A DNA stretch of 64,000 nt from Claveliimonas monacensis (GCF_014982975.1 NZ_JADCKL010000012.1:20352-84351); one strand, 5' to 3'. Shown: positions 9,297 to 17,736, numbered from the stretch's first letter. Translations and numbers: made by a program. The notes: generated by a model not told the origin, from the sequence alone.

Positions 9297-10394
9297 ATGA
9301 GCAGACACACTGCAGGGGAAAAGATGGAAACAAAAAGGGATACACTTTTAAAAATGATCGCAATATCAGGAGAACTACCGTCATATTTGACGGGTATAGT
9401 CGTTGGTTCGCCATCCTATGCCGCCAGCCTGGTTACTGCGTTGAAGAAGGATGGATATATACATATCAGGTCGAAAGATGGCGTCAGAGGATATATTTTA
9501 AGCAAGAAAGGGAAAACGTATCTGTTAAATCATTATGAGACGGACATGCGGGACTATTTGACAGGGGCGAGCGAGACAAACCATGTAAAATCGGAGAAAG
9601 AGAAAAGGCTCCGCCTTCATCGCATGAGTCTTGCATGGACGCATTTTTTTTTGCAGGGGTGCATTATCTTTTCATCTGAGAAACCAGAGATTTTTAGTGA
9701 AAGTTTTTTCAGGCAAAAAGAAACGGGAACCTATTATGGGAGCCAAGAGCTAAAAGGAGGAACAGATAAAATAAAAGGCTCCAGAGCTTGTGGACTTTTT
9801 ATAAAAAAAGGAGAAGCTTTTGTGGTATACCAAACAATGGAAAATCTGCTGAAGTGGGCAAAAAAAACAGAGCATGCAATGCGTGCGTGGGTGGAAGGAA
9901 AAGCGCTCCGGTATAACCTGTCGTGGGGAAGTGATGCGATCTTTTTAGGAAATTCCATGGCGTTCCTACTCCAGATCCTTGAAAGCACTGGAGGGATAAA
10001 GAACCAATTGTTCCAGGTGGACGAAACTTATGAACATTACTATTATATTCCGTGTTTTTCAACGCCGTCTTTCATTCAGACGGACCTTATCGTAGATGGT
10101 AAAACTACCAAGCATTTTAAAAAGTTTTTATATACCATGCTGGATGAGGTGGAGAATCGGGAGTTTTCTGTCCATGCTGGGTATCAGAAACAGAGAAGGG
10201 TCTATTTCTGCTATGAAATGGAATTAAAACATCTGATTCAGGTGAAAATGGAACTGGAGAGGAAAGGGAATGGGGTTGTGGTCTGTCTGGATTATCAAGC
10301 GGAAACCTTAAAAGAATATTTTGGAGAGGAGGTGGAGATGATGGTTCTTGTTTGCGAAAAAGTAAAACAGTATCTGGACATGCAGAGATCGTAG
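9297..10394 (+). CDS. ICE protein with N-terminal winged helix, function unknown
   Basis: This 365-residue protein starts at ATG 9297, preceded by AAGGTAGGGT; an ATG at 9324 behind GGGGAAAAG is an alternative. Residues ~15-75 resemble a winged helix-turn-helix: a helix pair (LPSYLTGIVVGSPSYAASLV), then DGYIHIRS...GYILSKKG as the wing. This suggests DNA binding or a replication-relaxation type role. The remaining ~280 residues contain mixed strands and helices without a motif I know (TWGSD-like and YYYIPCFSTPSFIQTDLIV stretches). It sits between the conjugation ATPase block and the replication initiator. Position and the winged helix make a role in element replication or DNA processing plausible but unproven. 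Confidence 0.62.
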   Translation: MSRHTAGEKMETKRDTLLKMIAISGELPSYLTGIVVGSPSYAASLVTALKKDGYIHIRSKDGVRGYILSKKGKTYLLNHYETDMRDYLTGASETNHVKSEKEKRLRLHRMSLAWTHFFLQGCIIFSSEKPEIFSESFFRQKETGTYYGSQELKGGTDKIKGSRACGLFIKKGEAFVVYQTMENLLKWAKKTEHAMRAWVEGKALRYNLSWGSDAIFLGNSMAFLLQILESTGGIKNQLFQVDETYEHYYYIPCFSTPSFIQTDLIVDGKTTKHFKKFLYTMLDEVENREFSVHAGYQKQRRVYFCYEMELKHLIQVKMELERKGNGVVVCLDYQAETLKEYFGEEVEMMVLVCEKVKQYLDMQRS

Positions 10395-10437
10395 ATGCAT
10401 ATCCTTCGGGAACGCACTACAGGAGGTGGCATAAGCC

Positions 10438-11442
10438 ATGCAGAGCCAATTTCATACAGGAAGCTTGACAGTAGACCAGATGAGCAGGCTCCATATTTCT
10501 GGCAATGTCATTCCGGTAACCTGGTTTAAGACAATCAGGAAAGCGACGGGAAAACCAAATCTGAATGCAATCATTATTCTTGCGGACATCGTATATTGGT
10601 ATCGGCCTGTGGAGATCCGTGACGAATTGACCGGAGAACTGATTGGGTTAAAGAAAAAATTCCATTCGGATATTCTGCAGCGAAGCTACCAACAGATTGC
10701 GGATCAGTTTGGGATTACGAAAAGAGATGCTACAAATGCAGTGGTAGAACTGGAAAAGCTCGGAGTGGTGAAACGGGTTTTCAGAACTTTGCGGCTGGGC
10801 GGACAACAGATTCCTAATGTGCTGTTCCTTGACCTGAATGTAAAAGTATTGGAACATCTTACTTATCCGGACGGAGAAAACCGAGGGTATCCCTCAAATC
10901 GGGGACACCCCTCACGCAAAATAGTGACAGGTACTACTGAAATCAGTCAGAGTGCTTCTCCGTTTTGGGAGGGAGGATACTCTGAAATTGGAGAGACAAA
11001 TACAGAGAATACTAAGAGAGATTACTCAGAGAATACTCCTTCAGTTTCTTATGCTGAGACAGAGGAACAGGTCAAAAAGCAGATATCCTATGATGCGTTA
11101 AAGCGGGATTATCCATATGATAACAAAATTGATGAGATTTTAGGAATCTTGATGGATGTGATGACAAGTTCAGCGGCAACAATCCGTGTGAACCGAGAGG
11201 AGAAGCCGGCTGAAATCGTAAAGGCGCAATTTGAAAAACTAAATAAAGAGCATATCCAGTTCGTACTTAGCTGTATGGAGAAAAATACAACGAAGGTGAC
11301 GAATATCCGGGCATTGTATATTACAGCTCTTTATAACTCAGTGAATACAATTTCCAGTTATTACAGCAGTCTTTATAACTATCATATAGCATCTGGGCTG
11401 CTGGGAAAAAGAAAGGAGGAAGAGAACGGGGAATATCTTTGA
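10438..11442 (+). CDS. RepA-like replication initiator (winged helix, DUF6017 tail)
   Basis: This 334-residue protein would initiate plasmid-like replication of the excised element. The N-terminal half (GNVIPVTWFKTIRK, AIIILADIVYWYRP, then QQIADQFGITKRDATNAVVELEKLGVV) is the winged-helix initiator fold, with a clear helix-turn-helix at about residues 80-120. A variable linker follows, with GYPSN/GHPSR-like repeats. The C-terminus (about 215-325, SSAATIRVNREEKPAEIVKAQF ... NIRALYITALYNS) matches the DUF6017 region of initiators from this ICE class. ATG 10438 has AGGAGG upstream. Its 3' end overlaps the probable true start of the coupling-protein gene. Confidence 0.82.
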   Translation: MQSQFHTGSLTVDQMSRLHISGNVIPVTWFKTIRKATGKPNLNAIIILADIVYWYRPVEIRDELTGELIGLKKKFHSDILQRSYQQIADQFGITKRDATNAVVELEKLGVVKRVFRTLRLGGQQIPNVLFLDLNVKVLEHLTYPDGENRGYPSNRGHPSRKIVTGTTEISQSASPFWEGGYSEIGETNTENTKRDYSENTPSVSYAETEEQVKKQISYDALKRDYPYDNKIDEILGILMDVMTSSAATIRVNREEKPAEIVKAQFEKLNKEHIQFVLSCMEKNTTKVTNIRALYITALYNSVNTISSYYSSLYNYHIASGLLGKRKEEENGEYL

Positions 11443-11485
11443 TAACCGGGGGCTTTTAAAAAAGCTCCTATTTGGCGTCCTGTTT

Positions 11486-13318
11486 GTGGCGCTTACTTTC
11501 TACTTTGGCGGTGTATTAGAACGACTGATCCATTCGAAAGTAGAAATCAATCCGTTCATCTGTATCCGGCAGGGTATCACAACCATACAGGGATTAAAGT
11601 GTTCTGTCTGTGCATTTTTGGTCATTCTGCTGATCGCAGCAGTGATTGTATGGCGAGGCAGAGGAAAAGAGGTTTTAGAGACGGATGAAGATAGAAACTT
11701 TGATTATTCGGTCAAAGGAACCTATGGTACCGCTGGTTATATGAAACGGGAGGAAGAAAAAGAGATCCTGAATATTGACAAAAAACTGGATGACGTAAAG
11801 GGAATCCTTTTCGGAAAAGATCTGGATACAGGAGAATATATAAGTCTTCCCGTAGATTCCAGGCTCAATAGAAATCTGGCCGTATGTGGCAGCCAGGGAA
11901 GTATGAAGTCCAGAGCATTTGCCAGAAATATGGCGCTTCAATGCGTGCGGCGAGGCGAATCGATGTTTATTTCAGATCCAAAAAGCGAACTTTATGAAGA
12001 TCTGGCGGCATACTTTAAGGAGCAGGGCTATACTGTCAAGCAGTTTAATCTGATCGATCTTTCCCATAGTAATGCGTGGGATTGTCTTGCAGAAATCGAT
12101 GATGGCAGCATGATTGATGTTTTCGTGGATGTTGTGATCCGAAATACAACAGATAAATTTGACCATTTTTACGATAATGTGGAAATGGACCTCCTGAAAG
12201 CTTTATGCTTGTATGTATATGAGGAATATCCGGAAGGAAAAAAGACATTCCCGGAAGCGTATAAGTTACTGCTTAATAAATCCGTAGAAATGTTGGACAG
12301 TATTTTTGAGAGGCTTCCTACAAACCATCCGGCCAGAGGCCCGTATCAGTTATTCAGTAAAGCGGAAAAGGTGAAGGGGAATGCAGTTTTAGGACTTGGA
12401 ACACGACTGCAGATCATGCAGAATAAACTGGTCCAGCAGATCACAAGTAATAAAGATATAGATCTGACACTTCCTGGAAAACAGAAGTGTGCTTATTTCT
12501 GTATTACATCTGATCAGGATTCTACCTTTGATGTGCTGGCAACGCTGTTTACCTCTTTCCTTTGCATAAAACTGGTAAGGTTTGCAGACCGCACAGTAGA
12601 ACGGAAACTCCCAGTAGGCATGAGTTTTATATTGGATGAATTTCCAAATATCGGTGTGATTCCTGACTTTAAGAAAAAGCTTGCGACAGCCAGAAGCAGG
12701 GGGATCGGGATGAGTATCATTTTTCAGAATATTCCCCAGATGATGAACCGCTATCCGGAAGGCCAGTGGGAGGAAATTATCGGAGGATGCGATATGTCAT
12801 TGTTTTTGGGCTGCAACGATATGACAACGGCTACATATTATAGTTCCCGTTCCGGGGAAGCAACCGTTGCGGTTGCATCCTGCAGGAAAAGTTATTATAC
12901 TATACGGATGACGGATTATGTACCGGAGTATTCAGAAACCTCTTCCGTAGGAAAACGAATGCTGCTTTTGCCGGATGAAGTTCTGCGGTTCCCTTTGGAC
13001 GAAATGCTTTTGATTATCCGAGGGCAAAAAATCCTGAAGTTAAAGAAGATGGATTATACAGAACACCCGGATTCCAGACATCTCAAACTGGAAAAAACAG
13101 AAGATTTTATACCAGACTGGTATCAAAAGATGCAAAAAGAGAAGATTTCTTTTGAAGAAGCAGATCCGGAGCAGGAGCGTTCCCTGCGTGTTCAGGCGGA
13201 GGAAGAGAAGCAGGAAGAAGAAATTTTGACTCTGCAGGAAGAACTCCCGAAAAAGAAACCGGGAAAGAAAGCCGGGGATGCAGCATCCGTATTCAAGGTG
13301 GAGGATCTGTTTGGGTAA
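11486..13318 (+). CDS. VirD4/TraG-type coupling protein; true start probably further upstream
   Basis: This protein brings relaxase-bound DNA to the secretion channel. It has two N-terminal transmembrane segments, a P-loop region GSQGSMKS at about residues 135-142 (Met where Gly is canonical), the FISDPKSELYEDLA motif, and Walker B near FILDEFPNIG. The GTG at 11486 is the first ordinary start codon, but it cuts into the first membrane helix and has no ribosome site. The same frame is open to 11390, and AAAGGAGGA at 11412-11420 is followed by ACG at 11426, reading T-G-N-I-F-D-N-R-G-L-L-K-K before the helix. An ATG here would be expected; a change silent in the overlapping initiator gene would give ACG. 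The C-terminal ~70 residues are Glu/Lys-rich. Confidence 0.9.
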   Translation: MALTFYFGGVLERLIHSKVEINPFICIRQGITTIQGLKCSVCAFLVILLIAAVIVWRGRGKEVLETDEDRNFDYSVKGTYGTAGYMKREEEKEILNIDKKLDDVKGILFGKDLDTGEYISLPVDSRLNRNLAVCGSQGSMKSRAFARNMALQCVRRGESMFISDPKSELYEDLAAYFKEQGYTVKQFNLIDLSHSNAWDCLAEIDDGSMIDVFVDVVIRNTTDKFDHFYDNVEMDLLKALCLYVYEEYPEGKKTFPEAYKLLLNKSVEMLDSIFERLPTNHPARGPYQLFSKAEKVKGNAVLGLGTRLQIMQNKLVQQITSNKDIDLTLPGKQKCAYFCITSDQDSTFDVLATLFTSFLCIKLVRFADRTVERKLPVGMSFILDEFPNIGVIPDFKKKLATARSRGIGMSIIFQNIPQMMNRYPEGQWEEIIGGCDMSLFLGCNDMTTATYYSSRSGEATVAVASCRKSYYTIRMTDYVPEYSETSSVGKRMLLLPDEVLRFPLDEMLLIIRGQKILKLKKMDYTEHPDSRHLKLEKTEDFIPDWYQKMQKEKISFEEADPEQERSLRVQAEEEKQEEEILTLQEELPKKKPGKKAGDAASVFKVEDLFG

Positions 13319-13340
13319 TATACAGGAGGTTGTATACAAT

Positions 13341-13655
13341 ATGGATGTCAAGAAGAATACACTGACCAGACATACATTCCGGAAACTGCTCTTTCAGGAA
13401 TTTGGCATAGAGATCGGAGAGGAAGAATCCGAAAAGATAGAATTAGCGGAATCCTGTATTGAGATTTATAACAGCATGGAAGAGTTTTATGAAAAGACCG
13501 GCTGGGATAAGGACAATCCGGAACACAGCAGCCAGGAATATCTGGAGCAAAACCATATCTGCCGAGACATTCAGGGCAAGATCTGGTATTTTTCGAGAAT
13601 CCGCTGGGAGGAAGGTTTAAAGAGTCTTCTTGCGGAGAAAGGAACTTATGAGTAG
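13341..13655 (+). CDS. small acidic ICE protein of unknown function
   Basis: This 104-residue protein starts at ATG 13341 behind ACAGGAGG; an earlier in-frame ATG at 13278 lies inside the coupling-protein gene and is unlikely. It is acidic, soluble and mostly helical (EEESEKIELAESCIEIYNSMEEFYEKTGWD), with a short Trp/Tyr/Arg-rich end. I recognise no family. It lies 22 nt after the coupling protein, so it is very probably co-transcribed. Confidence 0.6.
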   Translation: MDVKKNTLTRHTFRKLLFQEFGIEIGEEESEKIELAESCIEIYNSMEEFYEKTGWDKDNPEHSSQEYLEQNHICRDIQGKIWYFSRIRWEEGLKSLLAEKGTYE

Positions 13656-13716
13656 GCAGCAGGTGGAACTGCTGCTTGGTTGAAGCTTACAATTTCATAT
13701 GGAGCAAAGAAATACG

Positions 13717-13761
13717 GGCACAGGGAAACAGTCAAAAAGGCTGTTTTTTTGTGCCTTTTTT
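13717..13761 (+). terminator. hairpin with U-tract before the S1-domain gene
   Basis: GGCACA (13717-13722) pairs with TGTGCC (13750-13755). An inner AACAG/CTGTT pair extends the stem, and a T run follows. It lies only 14 nt before the ribosome site of the next gene, so it may act as an attenuator rather than an end. The string TTTTTTGTGCC recurs at 17731-17741 in a similar position. Confidence 0.5.
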
Positions 13762-13774
13762 GAAAGGAGATTTT

Positions 13775-14728
13775 ATGGCAGAAGCAATGAAAACTGAAGA
13801 AAAAGAAATGCCCAAGGCAGTCATGCCTGGGTCAGTCCTCACAATCGAAGTGGACTCAAGCATTGAGAGCAGTCAGGAAAAGGAAGAAGCCAGATGGCAC
13901 CAGCTCTTAAATGCCCAGAGGACACGAAAAATTTTAACCGGACCGCTTAGCGGCATTGAAAAACTGGAAAGCGGCTGGACGGTGGCCGTGACTTATTTCA
14001 ACGGATACCGGATCATTATCCCCATGTCCGAAATGATGATCAATTTAAAGGGCGATGGTCGAGAGAATGCGGATACCTTAAACCGTCAGGTCAGGATTGC
14101 CAATAATATGCTGGGCGCTGATATTGATTTTATCATCAAAGATCTGGATGAGGCGTCCAGAAGTGTAGTAGCTTCCCGCAAGGATGCAATGCTCAGGAAG
14201 CGACAGATTTTTTACTTTACTGATAATGAAGAGGAACAGCCCATGATCTATCCTGGAAGGATCGTAGAAGCAAGGGTCATTGCCGTTGCACCGAAAGCGG
14301 TCCGTCTGGAAGTGTTCGGAGTAGAATGCTCAGTCCGGGCAAGGGACATGGCATGGGAGTGGATGCCGGATGCTACAGAAAAATTTCAGGTGGGGGATCT
14401 GGTACTGGTCTGCGTGAATAAAGTGGAGGCTCCGGATGTTGAGAATGTGACTGTCATGGCGGATGCAAAAGGCGCAACGGAGAACACCAATAAAGACAAT
14501 CTGAAAAAATGCCATCGGCAGGGGAAATATTCCGGTATCATTACCGATGTTTATAAAGGAACTTACTTTATCCGTCTGGATCTTGGTGTCAATGCGATTG
14601 CCCACGAGTGCAACATGACAAATCTGCCGGGAAAATGGGACCGGATCGGCTTTGTCGTTACCCGGATCAATGAGACATCAGAAGTGGCAGAGGGGATCAT
14701 TACGAGGATGATCAAGCGCCATGAATAA
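13775..14728 (+). CDS. S1-domain RNA-binding protein
   Basis: This 317-residue protein starts at ATG 13775 behind GAAAGGAG; a TTG at 13676 is in frame but covers the upstream hairpin. Two S1-like OB folds are visible. One runs at about residues 150-225 (YPGRIVEARVIAVAPKAVRLEVFGVECSVRARDM then GDLVLVCVNKVE). The second runs at about 245-310 (GKYSGIITDVYKGTYFIRLDLGVNAIAHECNM). The first 150 residues contain a third, more divergent domain related to ribosomal protein S1-like plasmid proteins. The likely role is RNA or single-strand binding during element expression or transfer. Proteins of this sort are common cargo of this ICE family, though their exact job is not established. Confidence 0.8.
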   Translation: MAEAMKTEEKEMPKAVMPGSVLTIEVDSSIESSQEKEEARWHQLLNAQRTRKILTGPLSGIEKLESGWTVAVTYFNGYRIIIPMSEMMINLKGDGRENADTLNRQVRIANNMLGADIDFIIKDLDEASRSVVASRKDAMLRKRQIFYFTDNEEEQPMIYPGRIVEARVIAVAPKAVRLEVFGVECSVRARDMAWEWMPDATEKFQVGDLVLVCVNKVEAPDVENVTVMADAKGATENTNKDNLKKCHRQGKYSGIITDVYKGTYFIRLDLGVNAIAHECNMTNLPGKWDRIGFVVTRINETSEVAEGIITRMIKRHE

Positions 14729-14817
14729 AGTTTATAAAAATTTTAGAAAATTGCCTTGAAATACAATGCCCAGATTTTTTATCATGCACCATACATAAAG
14801 AAAGGGGGAATATCCGC

Positions 14818-15306
14818 ATGAAGAAACGGAAGAAACAAACGGAAGTTTTCTGCCCTTATTGTGGGAGAAGAGCTGTCCTTCGACCAATCACTTATGTTGT
14901 TGGCGAAAACCGGAGAATCTTCGACCCTGACCAAAAGGTTTATGTATGCAGTGCATATCCGGCGTGCAATGCCTATGTGGCAGCCAGCAAAAAGAATTTG
15001 AAGCCGCTTGGGAGCCTGGCAGACGGAGAATTGAGAAACTTACGGATCCAGGCGCACCGGGCGCTTCGGGGACTCTGGCAGAACGGCTATCTATCCGAAA
15101 AGGATGCGTACCACTGGTTAAGCGGGAAACTGGGGCTTCCTGAGAAGGATACCCATATCGCAAAATTCAGCCACTACTGGTGCGAGGAAACGATCCGTTG
15201 CTGTGAAGCATACATAGAAGAACGCAGGGAACTGGAGCTGAAGGGCAGGATGATGACAAAGAGCAGAAAGGAAGGAAGCCATGATACTAAGGGCAACAGA
15301 ACGTGA
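14818..15306 (+). CDS. zinc-finger protein of the DUF3268 type
   Basis: This 162-residue protein carries a zinc ribbon at its start: CPYCG (residues 11-15) followed about 30 residues later by CSAYPAC, a four-cysteine site. The central region (LADGELRNLRIQAHRALRGLW, GYLSEKDAYHWLSGKLGL) is helical and matches, from memory, the DUF3268 zinc-finger proteins of Firmicutes plasmids and ICEs. The ATG at 14818 has GAAAGGGGG upstream. Its last 26 nt overlap the following gene. It may contact nucleic acid through the ribbon; the specific function is unknown. Confidence 0.75.
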   Translation: MKKRKKQTEVFCPYCGRRAVLRPITYVVGENRRIFDPDQKVYVCSAYPACNAYVAASKKNLKPLGSLADGELRNLRIQAHRALRGLWQNGYLSEKDAYHWLSGKLGLPEKDTHIAKFSHYWCEETIRCCEAYIEERRELELKGRMMTKSRKEGSHDTKGNRT

Positions 15307-15934
15307 CATGTATAAGCTGATGGATTACAAGGAAACATGCCTCATACGGGCGGGTATCTGCATGGGAGGGGCCTGCATCTGCACTGTGCTGATGGCCTGC
15401 ATAGGAGTTTCCTGGGAACCTCTTTATCTTGTGGTCCTGCTTTCCGGTACAGCAATTTGCCTGTTCCGGGAAGCAATCGAAGCGAATGACCGGATCATGC
15501 AGACCAAGGATTGCTACATGGAACTGGAAAGCGACTGTCTTGTGGTCAGACAGCCTCAGAAAAAGGAACATTATGAAGCCTGCAGGATCTTTTTTGACGA
15601 GATAGAAAAGGTCGTCGAAGGCAGCCAGGCTGGCGAAGCAGAATTTTATGTGGTGATCCGAAGGATGAAGGACAGAGATCGGAAGAGTTTTATCCTTCTG
15701 GATGATACGGAAAAAGAGACGCGGATCTTTCAGGTCCGTTCCTTTGGGTATAAGAAAGAGGATTTCCAAAAGCTTTACCGGAAACTCCGCTGGGAGGTTC
15801 CGGGCCGCGTCCGGATTTTCGGGACACGGAAGCAGACTGCCTGGTTCCGAAAGAAACCGGGAAAGGGCTGGAAACTGTTTTTGGCAGCAGTTTGTCTGTA
15901 TGGGATTCCGAAAGCCTTTCTGCTTCTTATATGA
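15281..15934 (+). CDS. two-pass membrane protein of unknown function
   Basis: This 217-residue protein starts at ATG 15281 behind GAAAGGAAGG, overlapping the zinc-finger gene. Two adjacent hydrophobic helices lie at about residues 25-62, followed by a cytosolic domain of alternating strands (CLVVRQPQKKEHYEACRIFFDEIEKVVEG, FYVVIRRMKDRDRKSFILLDD, RIFQVRSFGYKKEDF). That domain has the rhythm of a bacterial PH-like fold. A last hydrophobic stretch ends the chain (GWKLFLAAVCLYGIPKAFLLLI). This is a structural guess only. It is the first of a run of unrecognised ICE genes spaced a few nucleotides apart. Confidence 0.6.
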   Translation: MILRATERDMYKLMDYKETCLIRAGICMGGACICTVLMACIGVSWEPLYLVVLLSGTAICLFREAIEANDRIMQTKDCYMELESDCLVVRQPQKKEHYEACRIFFDEIEKVVEGSQAGEAEFYVVIRRMKDRDRKSFILLDDTEKETRIFQVRSFGYKKEDFQKLYRKLRWEVPGRVRIFGTRKQTAWFRKKPGKGWKLFLAAVCLYGIPKAFLLLI

Positions 15935-15945
15935 AGGAGAAAGAT

Positions 15946-16587
15946 ATGAGAGAGTTTTATACAGCGATTGGAGTCAAGCAGGAATCCGGCCCTTTTTGTG
16001 TAATCAAGCAGGGGGAACGGGTATTCTTAGCCCGGACAGAACAGCTTCTTTGGACGACTTTGCAAGGGCAGTTTCTTGAAAAAGATGAAATCTATCCTGA
16101 AATGTGTTCCGAGAAAGCAGGAAGTTGTGCGAAAAAGGCAGGTGAAGAAGAGGTTTCCTACTGTCTGAGAAGATTAACAAACCGGAGGCTGGTTGTAAAA
16201 GTTATGGCAAATGGTGCAGAGGATGCACAGAAAATGCTCCTGAAGAGTTCCGTAGTGGTTCCTGCAGCACCAGTTTTTGAGATAGCCGCTTCTGCTTTCT
16301 TTCGAAGGGCGTTTTGTGAGCCGGGAACAGTATCTTCCCATGACAAACTCTGGCGGAAACAGTGGGAGCAAAGAGAGCGGTCTGTATTAAAGATGCTGGG
16401 GATCTTTGGGGATGTATCAAAGTACCTGGAGGCCATAGAAGGTTCGCAGGAAGCGCTGCCAAAACGTCTTTTAAAATACCGGGATGTGCTTGAGATGTAT
16501 GACAGAGAATCCTTCCTTCGGACGCTTTGCCGGCTGCATGAGCAGAAAATGATTGGGATTTTAACAGTACAGGAAAACGAGGTGTAA
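15946..16587 (+). CDS. ICE protein of unknown function
   Basis: This 213-residue protein starts at ATG 15946 behind GAAGGAG, 11 nt after the preceding gene; an earlier in-frame start at 15892 would overlap it. The first ~50 residues form a compact strand-rich region (YTAIGVKQESGPFCVIKQGERVFLAR). The second half is helical (SVLKMLGIFGDVSKYLEAIE, SFLRTLCRLHEQKMIGILTV), ending in what could be a small helical bundle. It is soluble with no signal peptide. I recognise no family. Confidence 0.55.
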   Translation: MREFYTAIGVKQESGPFCVIKQGERVFLARTEQLLWTTLQGQFLEKDEIYPEMCSEKAGSCAKKAGEEEVSYCLRRLTNRRLVVKVMANGAEDAQKMLLKSSVVVPAAPVFEIAASAFFRRAFCEPGTVSSHDKLWRKQWEQRERSVLKMLGIFGDVSKYLEAIEGSQEALPKRLLKYRDVLEMYDRESFLRTLCRLHEQKMIGILTVQENEV

Positions 16588-16588
16588 G

Positions 16589-17119
16589 ATGAAGAAATTA
16601 AGAAGATTACTGTTGAAGATAAAGGCAGACAGGCTATTAAAGGCTGCAGACCGTCTGGTTGCAAGCATGGAAGAGTTCCCATATGTTTTCAAGGACAGGA
16701 TGCTGAAATTGTCGCTCTTGTCCTTTTTTCTTGGGGGTGTAGGGACTTATGCGGGGATCCTGATCGGGGAAAGAAACTTTATCCTGTTCTCATGGGTGCT
16801 TTGCGGGATCAATCTCTATCAGGCTGCCAGACTATACCGGATTGCAAAGCAGAAAAAATATGAAGTGATAGAAGGGCGTGTGTCTCAGATCAGAGGGAAA
16901 CATGGGATTGGCAGGACCTGCAGAGTATTTATCCAGACAGAAGAGGGAGAAACGAAAGAATTTGTCTTGGAGAAGGGAAGTCCTTTACAAGCCGGGAAAT
17001 GTTATCGGTTTTACTTTGACGAAAATCGCTGCCTCACTTCAGGGATCCGTTCTTTAGATGCCATGCTCAATGTGAATTCGTTTTACGGAGTGGAGGAAGT
17101 CAGCAGGGAAGAAGGCTAA
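16589..17119 (+). CDS. two-pass membrane protein of unknown function
   Basis: This 176-residue protein starts at ATG 16589, overlapping nothing but only 1 nt behind the previous stop. It has a basic amphipathic N-terminus, then two transmembrane helices at about residues 37-75. A cytosolic domain follows, with strands YEVIEGRVSQIRGKHGIGRTCRVFIQ and a conserved-looking CYRFYFDENRCL, which resembles an OB or SH3-like barrel. Its stop codon lies inside the tRNA-like hairpin that precedes the cold-shock gene. The function is unknown. Confidence 0.58.
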   Translation: MKKLRRLLLKIKADRLLKAADRLVASMEEFPYVFKDRMLKLSLLSFFLGGVGTYAGILIGERNFILFSWVLCGINLYQAARLYRIAKQKKYEVIEGRVSQIRGKHGIGRTCRVFIQTEEGETKEFVLEKGSPLQAGKCYRFYFDENRCLTSGIRSLDAMLNVNSFYGVEEVSREEG

Positions 17120-17150
17120 GAAAGGTGTGGTTCAAATCCGCACCCTTCCC
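17106..17150 (+). ncRNA. tRNA-like acceptor/T-arm minihelix
   Basis: GGGAAG (17106-17111) pairs with CTTCCC (17145-17150). Stacked directly on it, GGTGTGG (17124-17130) pairs with CCGCACC (17138-17144) around the seven-base loop TTCAAAT, an exact match to the tRNA T-loop consensus TTCRANY. The 12-nt connector on the 5' side replaces the D and anticodon arms and contains the upstream gene's stop codon. No other tRNA part is present, so it is not a functional tRNA; it could be a tRNA mimic or a chance hairpin. Confidence 0.45.
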
Positions 17151-17198
17151 ATCGTGTTGCCATACACGAAAATAAAATAGAAAAGGAGAGATGATTTT

Positions 17199-17444
17199 AT
17201 GGCAGACAGTAACAAAATGAAAGGAACCGTCAAATGGTTCAGCGCAAGAAGAGGATATGGTTTCATTACAGACGAGGATGGAATCGACTATTTTGTGCAC
17301 TTTTCTGAGATCCAGTCAGAGGGCTTTAAAACCCTGCGGGGCGGGGAAAAGGTCCTGTTTTCTGTTTCTGAAGATGAGAAGGGCAGGAGCCTTGCAAAAC
17401 AGGTTGTCCCTGCCGAGATGCCTGAGGAAACCGAGGAGGAGTAA
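17199..17444 (+). CDS. cold-shock domain protein
   Basis: This 81-residue protein is almost entirely one cold-shock domain: KGTVKWFSARRGYGFI carries RNP1-type aromatic residues, and DYFVHFSEI is the RNP2 motif. A short Glu-rich tail replaces the usual end. Such proteins bind single-stranded RNA or DNA and melt structure. Family members from chromosomes are about 66 residues; this one has an extra MADSN start and an acidic tail. ATG 17199 is preceded by AAAAGGAGAG. It is followed immediately by a GC-rich hairpin and stands as its own unit between two structured non-coding segments. Confidence 0.92.
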   Translation: MADSNKMKGTVKWFSARRGYGFITDEDGIDYFVHFSEIQSEGFKTLRGGEKVLFSVSEDEKGRSLAKQVVPAEMPEETEEE

Positions 17445-17451
17445 CAGGAGC

Positions 17452-17476
17452 GGGCGGCGGAAAGTTTACGCCGCCC
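17452..17476 (+). terminator. GC-rich hairpin after the cold-shock gene
   Basis: GGGCGGCG (17452-17459) pairs perfectly with CGCCGCCC (17469-17476), eight nucleotides after the stop codon. No T-tract follows, so it may be a 3'-end stabiliser or a weak terminator. Confidence 0.5.
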
Positions 17477-17551
17477 CCAAGCAACATTCTACAATAGTAT
17501 AGGGAACATTCCCTGATATTCTAATAAATAGAAAATATGTCATAAGTGAGA

Positions 17552-17580
17552 TTGACACATACAATATGTTGTGCTAATCT
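17552..17580 (+). promoter_or_regulatory. candidate sigma-A promoter with internal palindrome
   Basis: A perfect -35 box TTGACA (17552-17557) is followed 17 bases later by TAATCT (17575-17580), preceded by TGTGC as in an extended -10. The spacer holds ACATA-caa-TATGT (17557-17569), a possible operator. The 312-nt gap around it otherwise holds only the two hairpins. The -10 match is only partial. Confidence 0.4.
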
Positions 17581-17692
17581 TAAAATGACTTTTATTTTAT
17601 GGGAAAATGAAATCGATACTTTCCTAAGTCACTTTTGTTCCGGGAATAGCCGGAAGAAAACTTTAACAATTGTTTATGATTGGAACAAATAG

Positions 17693-17736
17693 AAAGACAC
17701 AGAAAAGAAGGAAGACTCTTTTTTGTGTCTTTTTTT
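17693..17736 (+). terminator. hairpin with T-tract upstream of the 31-codon gene
   Basis: AAAGACACA (17693-17701) pairs with TGTGTCTTT (17724-17732), and a T run follows, the form of an intrinsic terminator. It lies about 15 nt before a strong ribosome site, as does the hairpin at 13717. Both probably modulate read-through into the next genes. Confidence 0.55.

Noticed and set aside
9224..9538. 104-codon + frame overlapping the winged-helix gene
   Set aside because: It is a different frame of the same DNA; the frame from 9297 has the better ribosome site, length and domain pattern.
17106..17150. Complete tRNA gene
   Set aside because: Only the acceptor/T-arm half is formed; no anticodon arm or D arm can be placed in the 12-nt connector.
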